Source: CAVVXX01 sp963707975
GTDB taxonomy: Bacteria; Pseudomonadota; Alphaproteobacteria; Micropepsales; Micropepsaceae
Reading direction: 5' to 3'
NCBI GenBank assembly: GCA_963707975.1
Contig: OY970177.1
Span: 806,001-870,000 of the forward strand
Length of the DNA stretch: 64,000 nt
Both the position numbers and the translations under genes were made by a program. The notes under the pieces are model-generated. The model was given only the letters and a program-made list of their open reading frames with translations. It was not told the DNA's origin and made no database searches. Shown in pieces: positions 52,904 to 61,624 of the stretch; position 1 is the stretch's first letter, and every line of letters begins with the position of its first letter.

Positions 52904-53499
52904 GCGCCACGCTTGTTCTTGCTTCAGGCAGCGAAAGCCGCAGGCGTGTGCTGGAAGCAGCCGGCGTCGCATTTGAAGTTGTGCCACCCGCTGTTGATGA
53001 GGAAGGGGCAAAAGCTTCTTTGCTTGCCAAAAAAACTTCCCCCGGCGAAATTGCAACAACTCTCGCAGAATTGAAGGCTATGAGCGTGAGCAAAAAGAAG
53101 CAAGACGCGCTTGTACTTGGCGCGGATCAATTGCTCGTATGCGATGGCGCGATTTATGGCAAAGCCAGGGATATGAAAGACGCGAAACGGATCTTGCAAA
53201 ACCTGCGAGGGCGCAAACATGAATTGCTGACGGCGGCAGCGCTTGTCAAAAACGGCGCACCTCTGTGGCGGCGCCTGGAAGCCGCGCGGTTGTGGATGCG
53301 TGATTTTTCCGATGCGTTTCTGGATTCCTACATCGCTTCCGAGAAAGAGACACTGTTTACTTGTGTTGGCTGTTATCGCCTTGAGGGGCGGGGCGCCCAA
53401 TTATTCAGCCGCGTCGAAGGCGACACCTTCACTATCCAGGGCCTGCCATTGCTTGCCGCGTTGGAGGCGCTGCGCGATGCCGGCGTCATCGCCCCTTGA
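52900..53499 (+). CDS. maf: Maf family nucleotide pyrophosphatase
   Basis: A 199-residue Maf/HAM1-fold protein. LVLASGSESRRRVLEAAGV is the substrate loop, VLGADQLLVCDG holds the catalytic Asp, and DAKRILQNLRGRKHELLTAA is typical. Family members hydrolyse non-canonical or modified NTPs and influence septation. It sits in the ordered run PSRP-maf-aroE-coaE-dnaQ, each overlapping its neighbour. Confidence 0.92.
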   Translation: MSATLVLASGSESRRRVLEAAGVAFEVVPPAVDEEGAKASLLAKKTSPGEIATTLAELKAMSVSKKKQDALVLGADQLLVCDGAIYGKARDMKDAKRILQNLRGRKHELLTAAALVKNGAPLWRRLEAARLWMRDFSDAFLDSYIASEKETLFTCVGCYRLEGRGAQLFSRVEGDTFTIQGLPLLAALEALRDAGVIAP

Positions 53500-54338
53500 G
53501 CGCGAGAGCCAAACTTGCGGGCATCATCGGCTCGCCTATCGGGCATTCGCTTTCGCTTGCGCTTCATTCGTATTGGTTGAAGGAACTCGGCATCGCGGGC
53601 GGCTATATTCCTTTAAACATAAGTCCGGAAGATTTCAGTGTTTGTGTAACCGCGCTGGCGCAGGTGGGCTTTGCCGGCGTGAATGTCACGCTCCCGCACA
53701 AGCAAGCAGCCTTCGCGCTCGCCGCCAGTCATGACGAAGATGCAAAAGCCACGGGCGCGGCGAACACGCTGGTGTTCGAAAAGGAAAAAATCCACGGGCT
53801 CAATACCGATGTGCAAGGATTTGCGCTCGCGCTCGCGGAAAGCCTGGGTGGCAATGCCGCGAAGGCCGGCCCCGCCGTGGTGTTAGGGGCCGGGGGCGCG
53901 GCGCGCGCAATTATCTTTGCGCTGTCGCGGGCAGGCGCACCCGAAATCCGCCTGCTCAACCGTACGCGCGCCCGCGCAGAAACGCTTGCGGCAAGCCTCA
54001 AACCGGCGCCCATCCGGGTGATCGATTGGGGAGAGTGGCGGGAGGCCTTTTCGGGCGCGCTGCTGCTGGTGAACACGACTAGCCTGGGGATGAAAGGCGC
54101 GCCAACGCTCGATATTTCCTTGGATAATTTGGCGCCAGAGGCAGGGGTCGCCGACATCGTCTATAATCCTCTGCAGACGAAGCTTCTTGCGAGCGCGCGC
54201 ATGCGCGGCCACAAAACCATGGACGGACTCGGCATGCTGATGCACCAGGGAGCGCCCGCCTTTGCTGCGTGGTTTGGCGTAACGCCAAAGGAAACGCCCG
54301 AATTGCGCGCCACCCTCGAAAGGGCGCTTTCTCCGTGA
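53496..54338 (+). CDS. aroE: Shikimate dehydrogenase AroE
   Basis: A 280-residue NADPH-dependent enzyme reducing 3-dehydroshikimate. Substrate loop GSPIGHSLSLALHSYW, GVNVTLPHKQAAFALA with the catalytic Lys, and NTDVQGF with Asp are present; the NADP motif is VVLGAGGAARAIIFAL; NPLQTKLL and DGLGMLMHQGAPAFAAW finish the family pattern. It starts with TTG at 53496, sharing TTGA with the maf stop. Confidence 0.94.
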   Translation: MSARAKLAGIIGSPIGHSLSLALHSYWLKELGIAGGYIPLNISPEDFSVCVTALAQVGFAGVNVTLPHKQAAFALAASHDEDAKATGAANTLVFEKEKIHGLNTDVQGFALALAESLGGNAAKAGPAVVLGAGGAARAIIFALSRAGAPEIRLLNRTRARAETLAASLKPAPIRVIDWGEWREAFSGALLLVNTTSLGMKGAPTLDISLDNLAPEAGVADIVYNPLQTKLLASARMRGHKTMDGLGMLMHQGAPAFAAWFGVTPKETPELRATLERALSP

Positions 54339-55027
54339 TCAATGCCAAGAATTTCCGGCGCAAGCCTTTGGTGGTCGGCCTTACTGGCTCAATAGGCATG
54401 GGCAAAAGCGAAACCGCGCGAATATTCGCTGACCTCGGCATCCCGGTTTATGATGCAGATGCGGCCGTGCACGCGCTATACGAACTGGGGGGCGCCGCCG
54501 TCGGCCCTGTGGCCAAAGCCTTTCCCGGCTCACTGCGCGAGGGCCGCATCGATCGCGCGGTGCTGTCGCGGCGCGTGGCGGAAGACGAGGCCGCATTCCG
54601 GCGGCTTGAGCACATCGTCCATCCTCTGGTGGCGGAAGCCCAGCGGCATTTTCTCGATGAGGCAGAAAAGCGGGGCGCCGAAATCGTCGTGTTAGACATT
54701 CCGTTGCTTTATGAATCAGGCGGCGACAAACGCATGGACGTGGTGGTGGTGGTTTCGGCCCCGCATCATGTGCAGCGCGAGCGGGTGCTGGCGCGCCCCG
54801 GTATGACGCTGGATAAGCTCGAAGCCATTCATGCCCGCCAGGTGCCTGATGCCGAAAAGCGCGAAAAGGCCGATTTTGTCATCGACACCGGCAAGGGCCC
54901 GGAACATGCGTTCGAAGCGGTAAAGCGCGTGGTGGCCACCTTGCGAGCGCGTGCGGCGCGACCCCATATCACCCATAAAGCAAAGGCGAAGCCGAAAACC
55001 CATGCGCGAAGTCGTCCTCGACACTGA
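54335..55027 (+). CDS. coaE: Dephospho-CoA kinase CoaE
   Basis: A 230-residue kinase for the last step of CoA synthesis. The GTG start at 54335 overlaps the aroE stop. P-loop: LVVGLTGSIGMGKSETARIF; also GIPVYDADAAVH, then VVLDIPLLYESGGDKRMDVVVVV and a lid region. The C-terminal 25 residues are Lys/His/Arg-rich (HKAKAKPKTHARSRPRH) and overlap the dnaQ start by 26 nt, so the tail may be partly a by-product of that overlap. Confidence 0.94.
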   Translation: MINAKNFRRKPLVVGLTGSIGMGKSETARIFADLGIPVYDADAAVHALYELGGAAVGPVAKAFPGSLREGRIDRAVLSRRVAEDEAAFRRLEHIVHPLVAEAQRHFLDEAEKRGAEIVVLDIPLLYESGGDKRMDVVVVVSAPHHVQRERVLARPGMTLDKLEAIHARQVPDAEKREKADFVIDTGKGPEHAFEAVKRVVATLRARAARPHITHKAKAKPKTHARSRPRH

Positions 55028-55694
55028 AACCACCGGGCTTGATCCGGCAGAGGGCCACCGCATCATCGAAGTGGGGTGTCTGGAACTCGAAGGCTATGTG
55101 CCCACGGGCCGCAGCTGGCGGAGTTATGTGAACCCAGAGCGCGACATCCCCGCTGAAGCGGCGCGTATTCATGGCTTGACGCTGGAAGTTCTGGGCGCCG
55201 CGCCTGTGTTTGCCTCCATCGCCGGCGAGTTGCTTGCTTTTTTGGGCGACGCGCCGCTTATCATTCACAATGCTGAATTCGACCTAAATTTCCTCAATGC
55301 GGAACTCGCACGCATCGGACGCGGGGCAATTCCCACCGAGCGAGCAATAGACACCGTCGCTATCGCGCGCCGCCGCTTTCCCGGGGCACGCTGTTCGTTG
55401 GATGAGCTGTGCAAGCGTTTTGCCATAGATACTTCTTCGCGCGCCAAGCACGGCGCGCTCATCGACGCTGAATTGCTGGCCCAGGTTTATCTAGAATTGC
55501 TTGGCGGGCGTCAGGTTAGACTGGAATTGTCGCCCGCGGATGCGAGGCAAGAACAGGCGGCCGAGCCAGCGCGCACTCAGCGCCGGCGCGCAGCCCCGCT
55601 TCCCGGGCGCTTGACCGCGGCCGAGCGCGAAGCACACGCGCGCTTCATAGCTGGCGAGCTTACCGGCGATGTGATCTGGCGGCGCGAAGGCTGA
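55002..55694 (+). CDS. dnaQ: DNA polymerase III epsilon subunit (3'-5' proofreading exonuclease)
   Basis: A 230-residue DEDDh exonuclease. It begins MREVVLDTETTGLDPAEGHR with Exo I (DTETTG), then PLIIHNAEFDLNFLNAEL (Exo II) and KHGALIDAELLAQVYLEL (Exo III with the catalytic His and Asp). After about residue 180 a basic linker leads to a tail that probably binds the alpha subunit. The start overlaps coaE. The run ends by converging on secB. Confidence 0.94.
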   Translation: MREVVLDTETTGLDPAEGHRIIEVGCLELEGYVPTGRSWRSYVNPERDIPAEAARIHGLTLEVLGAAPVFASIAGELLAFLGDAPLIIHNAEFDLNFLNAELARIGRGAIPTERAIDTVAIARRRFPGARCSLDELCKRFAIDTSSRAKHGALIDAELLAQVYLELLGGRQVRLELSPADARQEQAAEPARTQRRRAAPLPGRLTAAEREAHARFIAGELTGDVIWRREG

Positions 55695-56183
55695 TCAGGC
55701 AGTGGCCGCCCGCTGGCCCGCCTGTTCGACCATCTTGGCGCGGTAAAGGTTTGCGAAATCGATTGGCTCGATCAGCAACGGCGGCAGCCCGCCGTCGCGC
55801 ACGACATCGGCCACGATACGCCGGGCGAATGGGAAAATAAGCCGCGGGCACTCGATCAGCAGAATAGGCTGCAAACTCTCTTCCGGTACGTTGGTCACCA
55901 TGAATAACCCGCCATAGACGAGCTCAAGCAGAAAAATGGGCTTCTCGTCCTGCATTGCGCCCACGCGCAGTTTGATGACCACCTCATATTGGTCCGCCGT
56001 TGTCAGGCGCCGCGCCTGCAAATCAACACCAAGGTCTATCTGCGGGCGCTCGACTGGCGTGCCCACGCCCGGATTCTCGAAAGAAAGATCCCGGATATAT
56101 TGCGCAACAATCTGGAGCTGCGGCGTGGCTCCTTCCGGCCCCGTCGGCGGCACATTGCCATTGGTTTCTTTGCTTTCAGCCAT
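55695..56183 (-). CDS. secB: Protein-export chaperone SecB
   Basis: A 162-residue tetrameric chaperone that keeps preproteins unfolded for SecA. PQLQIVAQYIRDLSFENPG is the family hallmark, followed by YEVVIKLRVGAMQDEKPIFLLEL in part, then ECPRLIFPFARRIVADVVRDGGLPP. N-terminal residues 1-20 are a flexible acidic/polar extension. It is convergent with dnaQ and divergent from the Tim44-domain gene, across a 255-bp gap with no further gene that I can see. Confidence 0.96.
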   Translation of the reverse strand: MAESKETNGNVPPTGPEGATPQLQIVAQYIRDLSFENPGVGTPVERPQIDLGVDLQARRLTTADQYEVVIKLRVGAMQDEKPIFLLELVYGGLFMVTNVPEESLQPILLIECPRLIFPFARRIVADVVRDGGLPPLLIEPIDFANLYRAKMVEQAGQRAATA

Positions 56184-56438
56184 GCTTTGTCCATTTCTTC
56201 CCGCGCGCGGCCCGCGCCTAGCATGGAACGCGCGAGGGTGACAAGCTTGGGGCGGGCTAGGCGCGATGCCGCCGATTTCATGTGTTTACGCCAGCCGGTT
56301 GCGGCAGATGCAGCGGTAATCCCTTGTCGAATGCGGGAGCAAAGCACATATTCATTAAATCGGCGCTACGCGCTAGACCACGCGAATGCCACAGTCTAGG
56401 CTTAGCTTTTATGCGCGTGGGGATGAGTGAAGGTTGCC

Positions 56439-57110
56439 ATGCCAGGTTTTCAATTCTTTGACATTATCCTCGTCGCTCTGGTAGCGGGATTTCTTCTGTT
56501 CCGCCTCTACAGCGTGCTTGGCCGGCGCACCGGCAACGAACGCCAGCATGACGACCTTTCCCGCGTTCCCGATCGCTTAGCGCCGCCGAAAGACGCTGCC
56601 CCGCTCGCCGATCGCGCGGGCGCAAGCAAGGCCGCATCCGAGCTTCCGGCTACAGGGCCCGTTGCGAACGCGCTTCGCGAGATCAAGCTACGCGACCGCA
56701 GTTTCGATAGCGCGAAATTCCTCTCCGGCGCGCGCGCGGCCTATGAGCTGATCGTCACCGCTTTTGCGCGTGGCGACCGCGAGGCGCTACGCCCGCTGCT
56801 TTCCGATGAGGTGTTCGAAGCCTTTAATCGCGAAATTCGCGCGCGCGAGGAACGCAAAGCCCGCGTCGAATTTCATTTTCTTGGGCTGCATTCGGCGCGC
56901 ATAACAGGCGCCGAGCTTAAGGGAAGCATGGCGGACGCCACCGTCACGTTCGACAGCGAATTCACCATGGTGACGTATGATGCTGAGGGAAAGGCTGCCG
57001 AAGGCGATGCCAAAACCCCGCACACTGTCACCGATATCTGGACCTTCGCCCGCGACACCCGCGCCAGCGACCCCAATTGGGCGCTGGTAGCCACGTCCAG
57101 CGGCGGCTAG
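56439..57110 (+). CDS. Tim44/TimA-domain inner membrane protein
   Basis: A 223-residue protein with an N-terminal membrane anchor (FFDIILVALVAGFLLFRLYSVL), a polar linker (residues 30-75) and a Tim44-like domain (LREIKLRDRSFDSAKFLSGA, then YELIVTAFARGDREALRPLL, then VTDIWTFARDTRASDPNW). Bacterial members relate to mitochondrial Tim44, suggesting a role in envelope protein handling, which fits its place beside secB. A GTG at 56427 is an alternative start. Confidence 0.87.
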   Translation: MPGFQFFDIILVALVAGFLLFRLYSVLGRRTGNERQHDDLSRVPDRLAPPKDAAPLADRAGASKAASELPATGPVANALREIKLRDRSFDSAKFLSGARAAYELIVTAFARGDREALRPLLSDEVFEAFNREIRAREERKARVEFHFLGLHSARITGAELKGSMADATVTFDSEFTMVTYDAEGKAAEGDAKTPHTVTDIWTFARDTRASDPNWALVATSSGG

Positions 57111-57116
57111 CCAAGC

Positions 57117-58343
57117 TTGCGGCGCGGAGCTGTTTCTCTTGCTGCCTTCTGTTGCCTGATTTTCGCTCTTTCCGGTTGCGCGGAATGGTTTGTTCCGGCG
57201 AAGCCATCCTTGCGGCTGAATGAAGTTTCCTTCTCCGCCCTTGATGGCTGGGTCGAGAGCGACCCGCGCGCCGGCTTAGCCACGTTTGCGCGCTCCTGCG
57301 CCGCGCGCGCCGCCCGCCCCGATGCGGAAGCGCTAGGCGGCGTTGGTTATGGTGGTACGGCAAGCGATTGGCGCGCGGCGTGCGCAGGCGCCGATGCGCC
57401 CATGCCAGATGCCGCCGCCGCGCAGGCCTTCTTCGAAAGCCGCTTTGTGCCCTATCGCGTGGCGGGGGGGCACGAGGAAGCGGGCCTGTTCACCGGTTAT
57501 TACGAGCCGCTGCTGCATGGCAGCCGAACATTGCATGGCCGCTACCGCACGCCACTTTATGGCGTGCCCGCGGATCTCGTTATCGCCGATCTTGGCCTCT
57601 TCCGCGACAGCTTGAAGGGCCAGCACATTGTCGGCCGGGTCGAGAATGGCCGCGTATTGCCATATTGGACGCGCGCCGAAATTGCCCACCACGACATTCC
57701 CGCAAAACCGCTGATCTATGTCGACGACCCGATCGATGCCTTCTTCTTGCAGGTGCAGGGTTCGGGACGGATAGGGCTCGATGACGGCAGCGCGGTGCGC
57801 GCGGTTTATGCCGGCCAGAACGGTCAGCCCTATACGGCCATCGGCAAGGTCCTGATCGAGAAAGGCGCGCTTACCCGCGATAACGCCTCGATGCAGTCCA
57901 TTCGTGCCTGGCTCTCGGCGCATCCCGATGAAATGCAGAGTGTGCTCGATGCGGACGCGGCTTATGTATTTTTCGCCGAGAAACCGGTGGGCGATGCGGC
58001 GCTAGGCGCGGAAGGGGCCGAAGGCGTTGCACTGACACCTGGGGCGAGCCTGGCTGTGGACCACAGGCTTCACGCGCTTGGCGTTCCGTTGTGGCTAGAA
58101 ACCGCCGTGCCAAACGCCAACGCCACAAAACCAGATGTGCCGCTGCGCGCCCTCTTCGTCATGCAGGACACGGGGGGCGCGATCGCGGGCGCGGTGCGCG
58201 GCGATATTTACTGGGGGTTTGGGCCTGAGGCCGAGGCAGTCGCCGGCCGCATGAAGAATATGGGACGCATGACCATTCTACTGCCCAAAGCCCTGGCTGC
58301 GCGCTTTGGCGCGCGCGCGGAATTTCCCATACCAAACTCGTGA
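57117..58343 (+). CDS. mltA: Membrane-bound lytic murein transglycosylase A (MltA)
   Basis: A 408-residue outer-membrane-type lipoprotein: signal peptide with lipobox LSGCAE (Cys21). Domains: MltA barrel with GLFTGYYEPLLHGSRTLHG and PLYGVPADLV, DDPIDAFFLQVQGSGRI, and the 3D domain LRALFVMQDTGGAIAGAVRGDIYWG with the catalytic Asp in MQDTGG. It cleaves murein to 1,6-anhydromuramyl products. TTG start at 57117; overlaps smr by 4 nt. Confidence 0.94.
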   Translation: MRRGAVSLAAFCCLIFALSGCAEWFVPAKPSLRLNEVSFSALDGWVESDPRAGLATFARSCAARAARPDAEALGGVGYGGTASDWRAACAGADAPMPDAAAAQAFFESRFVPYRVAGGHEEAGLFTGYYEPLLHGSRTLHGRYRTPLYGVPADLVIADLGLFRDSLKGQHIVGRVENGRVLPYWTRAEIAHHDIPAKPLIYVDDPIDAFFLQVQGSGRIGLDDGSAVRAVYAGQNGQPYTAIGKVLIEKGALTRDNASMQSIRAWLSAHPDEMQSVLDADAAYVFFAEKPVGDAALGAEGAEGVALTPGASLAVDHRLHALGVPLWLETAVPNANATKPDVPLRALFVMQDTGGAIAGAVRGDIYWGFGPEAEAVAGRMKNMGRMTILLPKALAARFGARAEFPIPNS

Positions 58344-58840
58344 ACAAAAAACCGTCACGACGAACAGCAAGCGATGAAGAGCGCACGCTTTTTCACGAAG
58401 TGCTTAAAGGCGCGAAGCCGCTCAAACGCGCAAAGACGGAAATCCTAATAACTTCGCCCAAAGCAAAGCCAATGGAGAGGCCTGCGCAATTGCCAAAGCC
58501 GCTGGCTGCGCAAGATGAAGCCGTGCCCAAGATCAGCGGCCATGTGGGAGCCCGCCTCAGGCGGGGGCGCGCTGAACCGGCTGCCACGCTGGATTTGCAC
58601 GGGTTCAGGGAAGCCGAGGCCTATCGCGCGCTCGAGCGCTTTCTCGTGCGCGCCCAAGGCGAAGACAATCGTCTTGTTCTTGTCATCACCGGCAAAGGCG
58701 GCGTGCTGCAAAAGAATCTGCCGCGCTGGCTGGCGGAAAACGCGTTTCGCAACCTCGTGGCCGGGTTAAGCCAGGCGCATATCCGTCACGGCGGCTCAGG
58801 CGCGTTCTATGTCGCGCTGCGCCGACACAAGGCCCGCTAA
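58340..58840 (+). CDS. Smr/MutS2-domain protein
   Basis: A 166-residue protein: a disordered basic N-terminal half (to residue 80) and a C-terminal Smr domain with ATLDLHGFREAEAYRALERF and VLVITGKGGVL, the DLHG and TGKG motifs of Smr nucleases or nucleic-acid binders. GTG start at 58340 overlaps mltA. It converges on the PfkB kinase with a 4-nt overlap. Confidence 0.9.
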   Translation: MNKKPSRRTASDEERTLFHEVLKGAKPLKRAKTEILITSPKAKPMERPAQLPKPLAAQDEAVPKISGHVGARLRRGRAEPAATLDLHGFREAEAYRALERFLVRAQGEDNRLVLVITGKGGVLQKNLPRWLAENAFRNLVAGLSQAHIRHGGSGAFYVALRRHKAR

Positions 58841-59832
58841 ATCAACCCACCTTTGGCCGCCATCGCTTTCAGCGAGCGTTCCGGTCTGGCGCCGTAATGC
58901 GAGATCACCTCGGCCGCGGCGAGCACGCCCAGCCGCCCGCAATCGCGCAAATTCATTTTGCGCGAAAGGCCAAACAAGAGCCCGGCGGCAAACTGGTCGC
59001 CCGCGCCTGTCGTATCCACCACGCGGCTCACGGGTTCTGCGTCAATCACATGCACCTCGCCGTCCGGGGCGGCGATCACGCAGCCTTTTTCCGAACGGGT
59101 CAGTGCGGCCAAGCCCGGCCACGCACGCGCAGCGACAAGCACCTCGTCGAAGCTTTCCACTTCGTAAAGCGATTTGGCTTCCTCCTCGTTGGCGAAGAGA
59201 ATATCGATGTCGGCTTTCAGCAGGGCCATGAATTCATGGCGGAAGCGCCCGACGCAAAAGGGATCGGACAGCGTCATGGCAACATTGCGCCCACCGCCTT
59301 TTGCGGCCGCAATGGCTTTGCGGATGGCGGCTTTGGCGCCCACCGCATCCCAGAGATAACCTTCGATATAGAGCACGTCCGCGCGGCCGATTGCCTCCGT
59401 ATCGACATCGTCGGGCGTCAGCTCCCGGCAGGCGCCGAGATAGGTATTCATGCTTCTGTGGCCGTCCGGCGTCACCACGATGAGACAACAGGCGGTGGAT
59501 GGCCCGCCCTTCGCCTTTTCTGTTTCGTAATGCACGCCAATGCGTTTCAGATCGGCGGCGAAACTCTTGCCCAGCGCATCGTCCTTAACCTTGCCGATAA
59601 AAAGGCCGTTGGCGCCCAGCGAGGCTAGCCCGGCCATGGTGTTGGCGGTCGAACCGCCCGACGATTGAAGCGCGCCCGGCATCAGCGTCACCAGCTGCTC
59701 GGCGCGGTATTCATCAATCAGCGTCATTACCGCCTTGGCGATTTTATGCTCGAGCAGGAACGCATCGGGGGCTGCGTAAATGACATCGACGATTGCATTG
59801 CCGACGCCCGCCACATCGTAATGCATGGTCAT
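58837..59832 (-). CDS. PfkB-family carbohydrate/adenosine kinase
   Basis: A 331-residue ribokinase-fold kinase. MTMHYDVAGVGNAIVDVIYA at 59832, then SSGGSTANTMAGLASLGANG (substrate site), NTYLGACRELTPDDVD, DILFANEEEAKSLY and the PfkB signature with the catalytic Asp, VVDTTGAGDQFAAGLLFG. It resembles the adenosine-kinase-like group common in alphaproteobacteria, but the true substrate (adenosine, another nucleoside or a sugar) cannot be read from the sequence. Confidence 0.9.
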   Translation of the reverse strand: MTMHYDVAGVGNAIVDVIYAAPDAFLLEHKIAKAVMTLIDEYRAEQLVTLMPGALQSSGGSTANTMAGLASLGANGLFIGKVKDDALGKSFAADLKRIGVHYETEKAKGGPSTACCLIVVTPDGHRSMNTYLGACRELTPDDVDTEAIGRADVLYIEGYLWDAVGAKAAIRKAIAAAKGGGRNVAMTLSDPFCVGRFRHEFMALLKADIDILFANEEEAKSLYEVESFDEVLVAARAWPGLAALTRSEKGCVIAAPDGEVHVIDAEPVSRVVDTTGAGDQFAAGLLFGLSRKMNLRDCGRLGVLAAAEVISHYGARPERSLKAMAAKGGLI

Positions 59833-59912
59833 CAGGATTTCCGTCCGAAACGATGGCGCAGCCCCTGCGCCTTGGGTTATAAATATTGGCGAAGGCTTAG
59901 GCGGCGGCAATC

Positions 59913-60323
59913 ATGTTGGCAAGAGTTCGTAAAACCTGTGGTTTTGTTGCGGCGCTCGGGTTTGCCGGTCTCGCGCTGGCGGGATGCAAGACCGACAATG
60001 CCGGCACGGCGACACCCTCAGCTGCGATTACGCCCGCGCCACCCGGCGTTGCATTATCCAGGCCCGAGGCCGAGATCGGCCTGGTGGGCCGCGATTCCAA
60101 CACCGTGCTTGCGACCTACGGCAAGCCTGCTTTCGTGCGCAAGGAAGCCGATGCCGAACTCTGGCGTTATGACGGTGCGCAATGCGCCGCTTTCTTCTTT
60201 CTCTATAAGGATCAGGACGCTTTGCGCGTGCGTCATGTCGAGACCTTGCCGCAGGGCCAGCTTGCAACAGTGGACGATGCCTGCCTGGCCGGCATCAAGG
60301 CGCGCGCGGCCGCGACGTCCTGA
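59913..60323 (+). CDS. Putative lipoprotein
   Basis: A 136-residue protein with a signal peptide and lipobox LALAGCKTD (Cys25). After a Pro/Ala/Thr-rich linker the folded part reads VLATYGKPAFVRKEADAELW, then RYDGAQCAAFFFLYKDQDAL, a BamE/SmpA-like pattern (GKP near the start, then W-x-Y), but the match is too weak to name. A Cys pair (AQCAAF and DDACLAG) could form a disulfide. It converges on nth with a 29-nt overlap. Confidence 0.8.
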   Translation: MLARVRKTCGFVAALGFAGLALAGCKTDNAGTATPSAAITPAPPGVALSRPEAEIGLVGRDSNTVLATYGKPAFVRKEADAELWRYDGAQCAAFFFLYKDQDALRVRHVETLPQGQLATVDDACLAGIKARAAATS

Positions 60324-60990
60324 GCTTGCCCGCCGCGGGCGCGTCCGCTTTCGTCTTGTCCGGAAAACAGCAGAGATCGCGCACGATGCATTCAGGGCAT
60401 TTCGGTTTGCGGGCCACGCAGACATAACGCCCATGCAGGATCAGCCAGTGATGGGCGTGGAGTTTGAATTTATCGGGCACGATTTCATTTAGCTTTTCTT
60501 CGACCGCCCGGGGGTCTTTGCCGGGGGCCAGCCCCGTGCGATTGGCGACGCGGAAAATATGCGTGTCCACCGCGATGGTTGGCTCTCCGAAAGCGACATT
60601 GAGCACCACATTCGCCGTTTTGCGCCCCACGCCCGGAAGCGCCTCCAGCGCCTCGCGCTCGCGCGGCACCTGGCCGCCATGTTCGGCCACCAGCTTTTTG
60701 GAAAGCGCAATGATGTTTTTTGCTTTGGTGCGGTAAAGCCCAATAGTTTTGATCACCTCGGCCAACCGCGTTTCACCCAGCGCCAGCATCGCTTGTGGCG
60801 AACCGACGTGAACGAATAATGGCTCCGTTGCTTTGTTCACGCCCTTGTCGGTCGCTTGCGCCGATAACACCACGGCGACCAGCAGCGTGAACGGGTTTTT
60901 GTATTTAAGTTCCGAACGCGGATCGGGATTTTGCAGCTGAAAGCGGGAAAAGAACTCTTCGATTTCCTTGGCGCTGAATGGACGCGTCAT
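60295..60990 (-). CDS. nth: Endonuclease III (DNA glycosylase/AP lyase)
   Basis: A 231-residue base-excision enzyme for oxidised pyrimidines. The HhH-GPD region EALPGVGRKTANVVLNVAF has the catalytic Lys, and TIAVDTHIFRV has the Asp. The C-terminal [4Fe-4S] ligands are C-x6-C-x2-C-x5-C (CVARKPKCPECIVRDLC). Start at 60990 (MTRPFSAKEIEEFFSRFQ). A C-terminal tail of about 25 basic residues extends beyond the cluster and overlaps the lipoprotein gene on the other strand. Confidence 0.95.
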   Translation of the reverse strand: MTRPFSAKEIEEFFSRFQLQNPDPRSELKYKNPFTLLVAVVLSAQATDKGVNKATEPLFVHVGSPQAMLALGETRLAEVIKTIGLYRTKAKNIIALSKKLVAEHGGQVPREREALEALPGVGRKTANVVLNVAFGEPTIAVDTHIFRVANRTGLAPGKDPRAVEEKLNEIVPDKFKLHAHHWLILHGRYVCVARKPKCPECIVRDLCCFPDKTKADAPAAGKLRTSRPRAP

Positions 60991-61084
60991 AAAATCAGAA
61001 TGATGGGTTACAGGTTTTATGTACAGCCGCCGCATCAAATGCGCACATTGTTCTTTCGCCCGTCTCGGGTTTAGTATCGCAGCC

Positions 61085-61576
61085 ATGACAGCGCGCCTCG
61101 AATCCAAAACCTTTTTCGATGCTGTATTGATGCCGAACCGGCCTTTGCCGCCGCGCGCACTGATCGGCGTGCTGATGGGCATTGCGGTATTGAGCTTCAT
61201 ATCCGGCGTCATGTTCGTGCTGCGCGGCGCTTGGCCGGTGACGCCCTTTTTCGGCGCCGACGTGGCGTTACTTGCCTGGGCGCTAAACAAAAGCACGCAG
61301 GCAAGCAAAGCGCGCGAGCGCCTCACGCTTACCGCAGGCCGCCTTGTCATTCGCCGAATTGATTCCAAGGGCCAGGAAACAGTCCTCGAAACCAATCCCT
61401 ATTGGCTCTCAGTCGATCATGACGACCCCGAGCGCATGGGGCACGAGCTTGCTCTGGTCAGCCACGGCAAGCGCTTGGTGGTCGGAAAATTCCTGGGCGC
61501 GGACGAGCGCGCTTCGCTGGCGAGCGCCTTGCGTGCGGCCTTGCGCGAGGCGCGCACGGCAATTCCGGAGCAATAA
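61085..61576 (+). CDS. DUF2244 family membrane protein
   Basis: A 163-residue protein starting MTARLESKTFFDAVLMPNRP. Two hydrophobic stretches (ALIGVLMGIAVLSFISGVMF and PFFGADVALLAWALN) are followed by a soluble domain (LVIRRIDSKGQETVLETNPY, then VVGKFLGADERASLASAL), the DUF2244 pattern. The family often sits near nth or cytochrome oxidase genes in alphaproteobacteria; function unknown. It is divergent from nth, with about 95 bp between starts. Confidence 0.83.
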   Translation: MTARLESKTFFDAVLMPNRPLPPRALIGVLMGIAVLSFISGVMFVLRGAWPVTPFFGADVALLAWALNKSTQASKARERLTLTAGRLVIRRIDSKGQETVLETNPYWLSVDHDDPERMGHELALVSHGKRLVVGKFLGADERASLASALRAALREARTAIPEQ

Positions 61577-61624
61577 AGCAAGTTTCGGGTCGCGGGCGGG
61601 GGCGCGGCGCATTATCTTGATGCC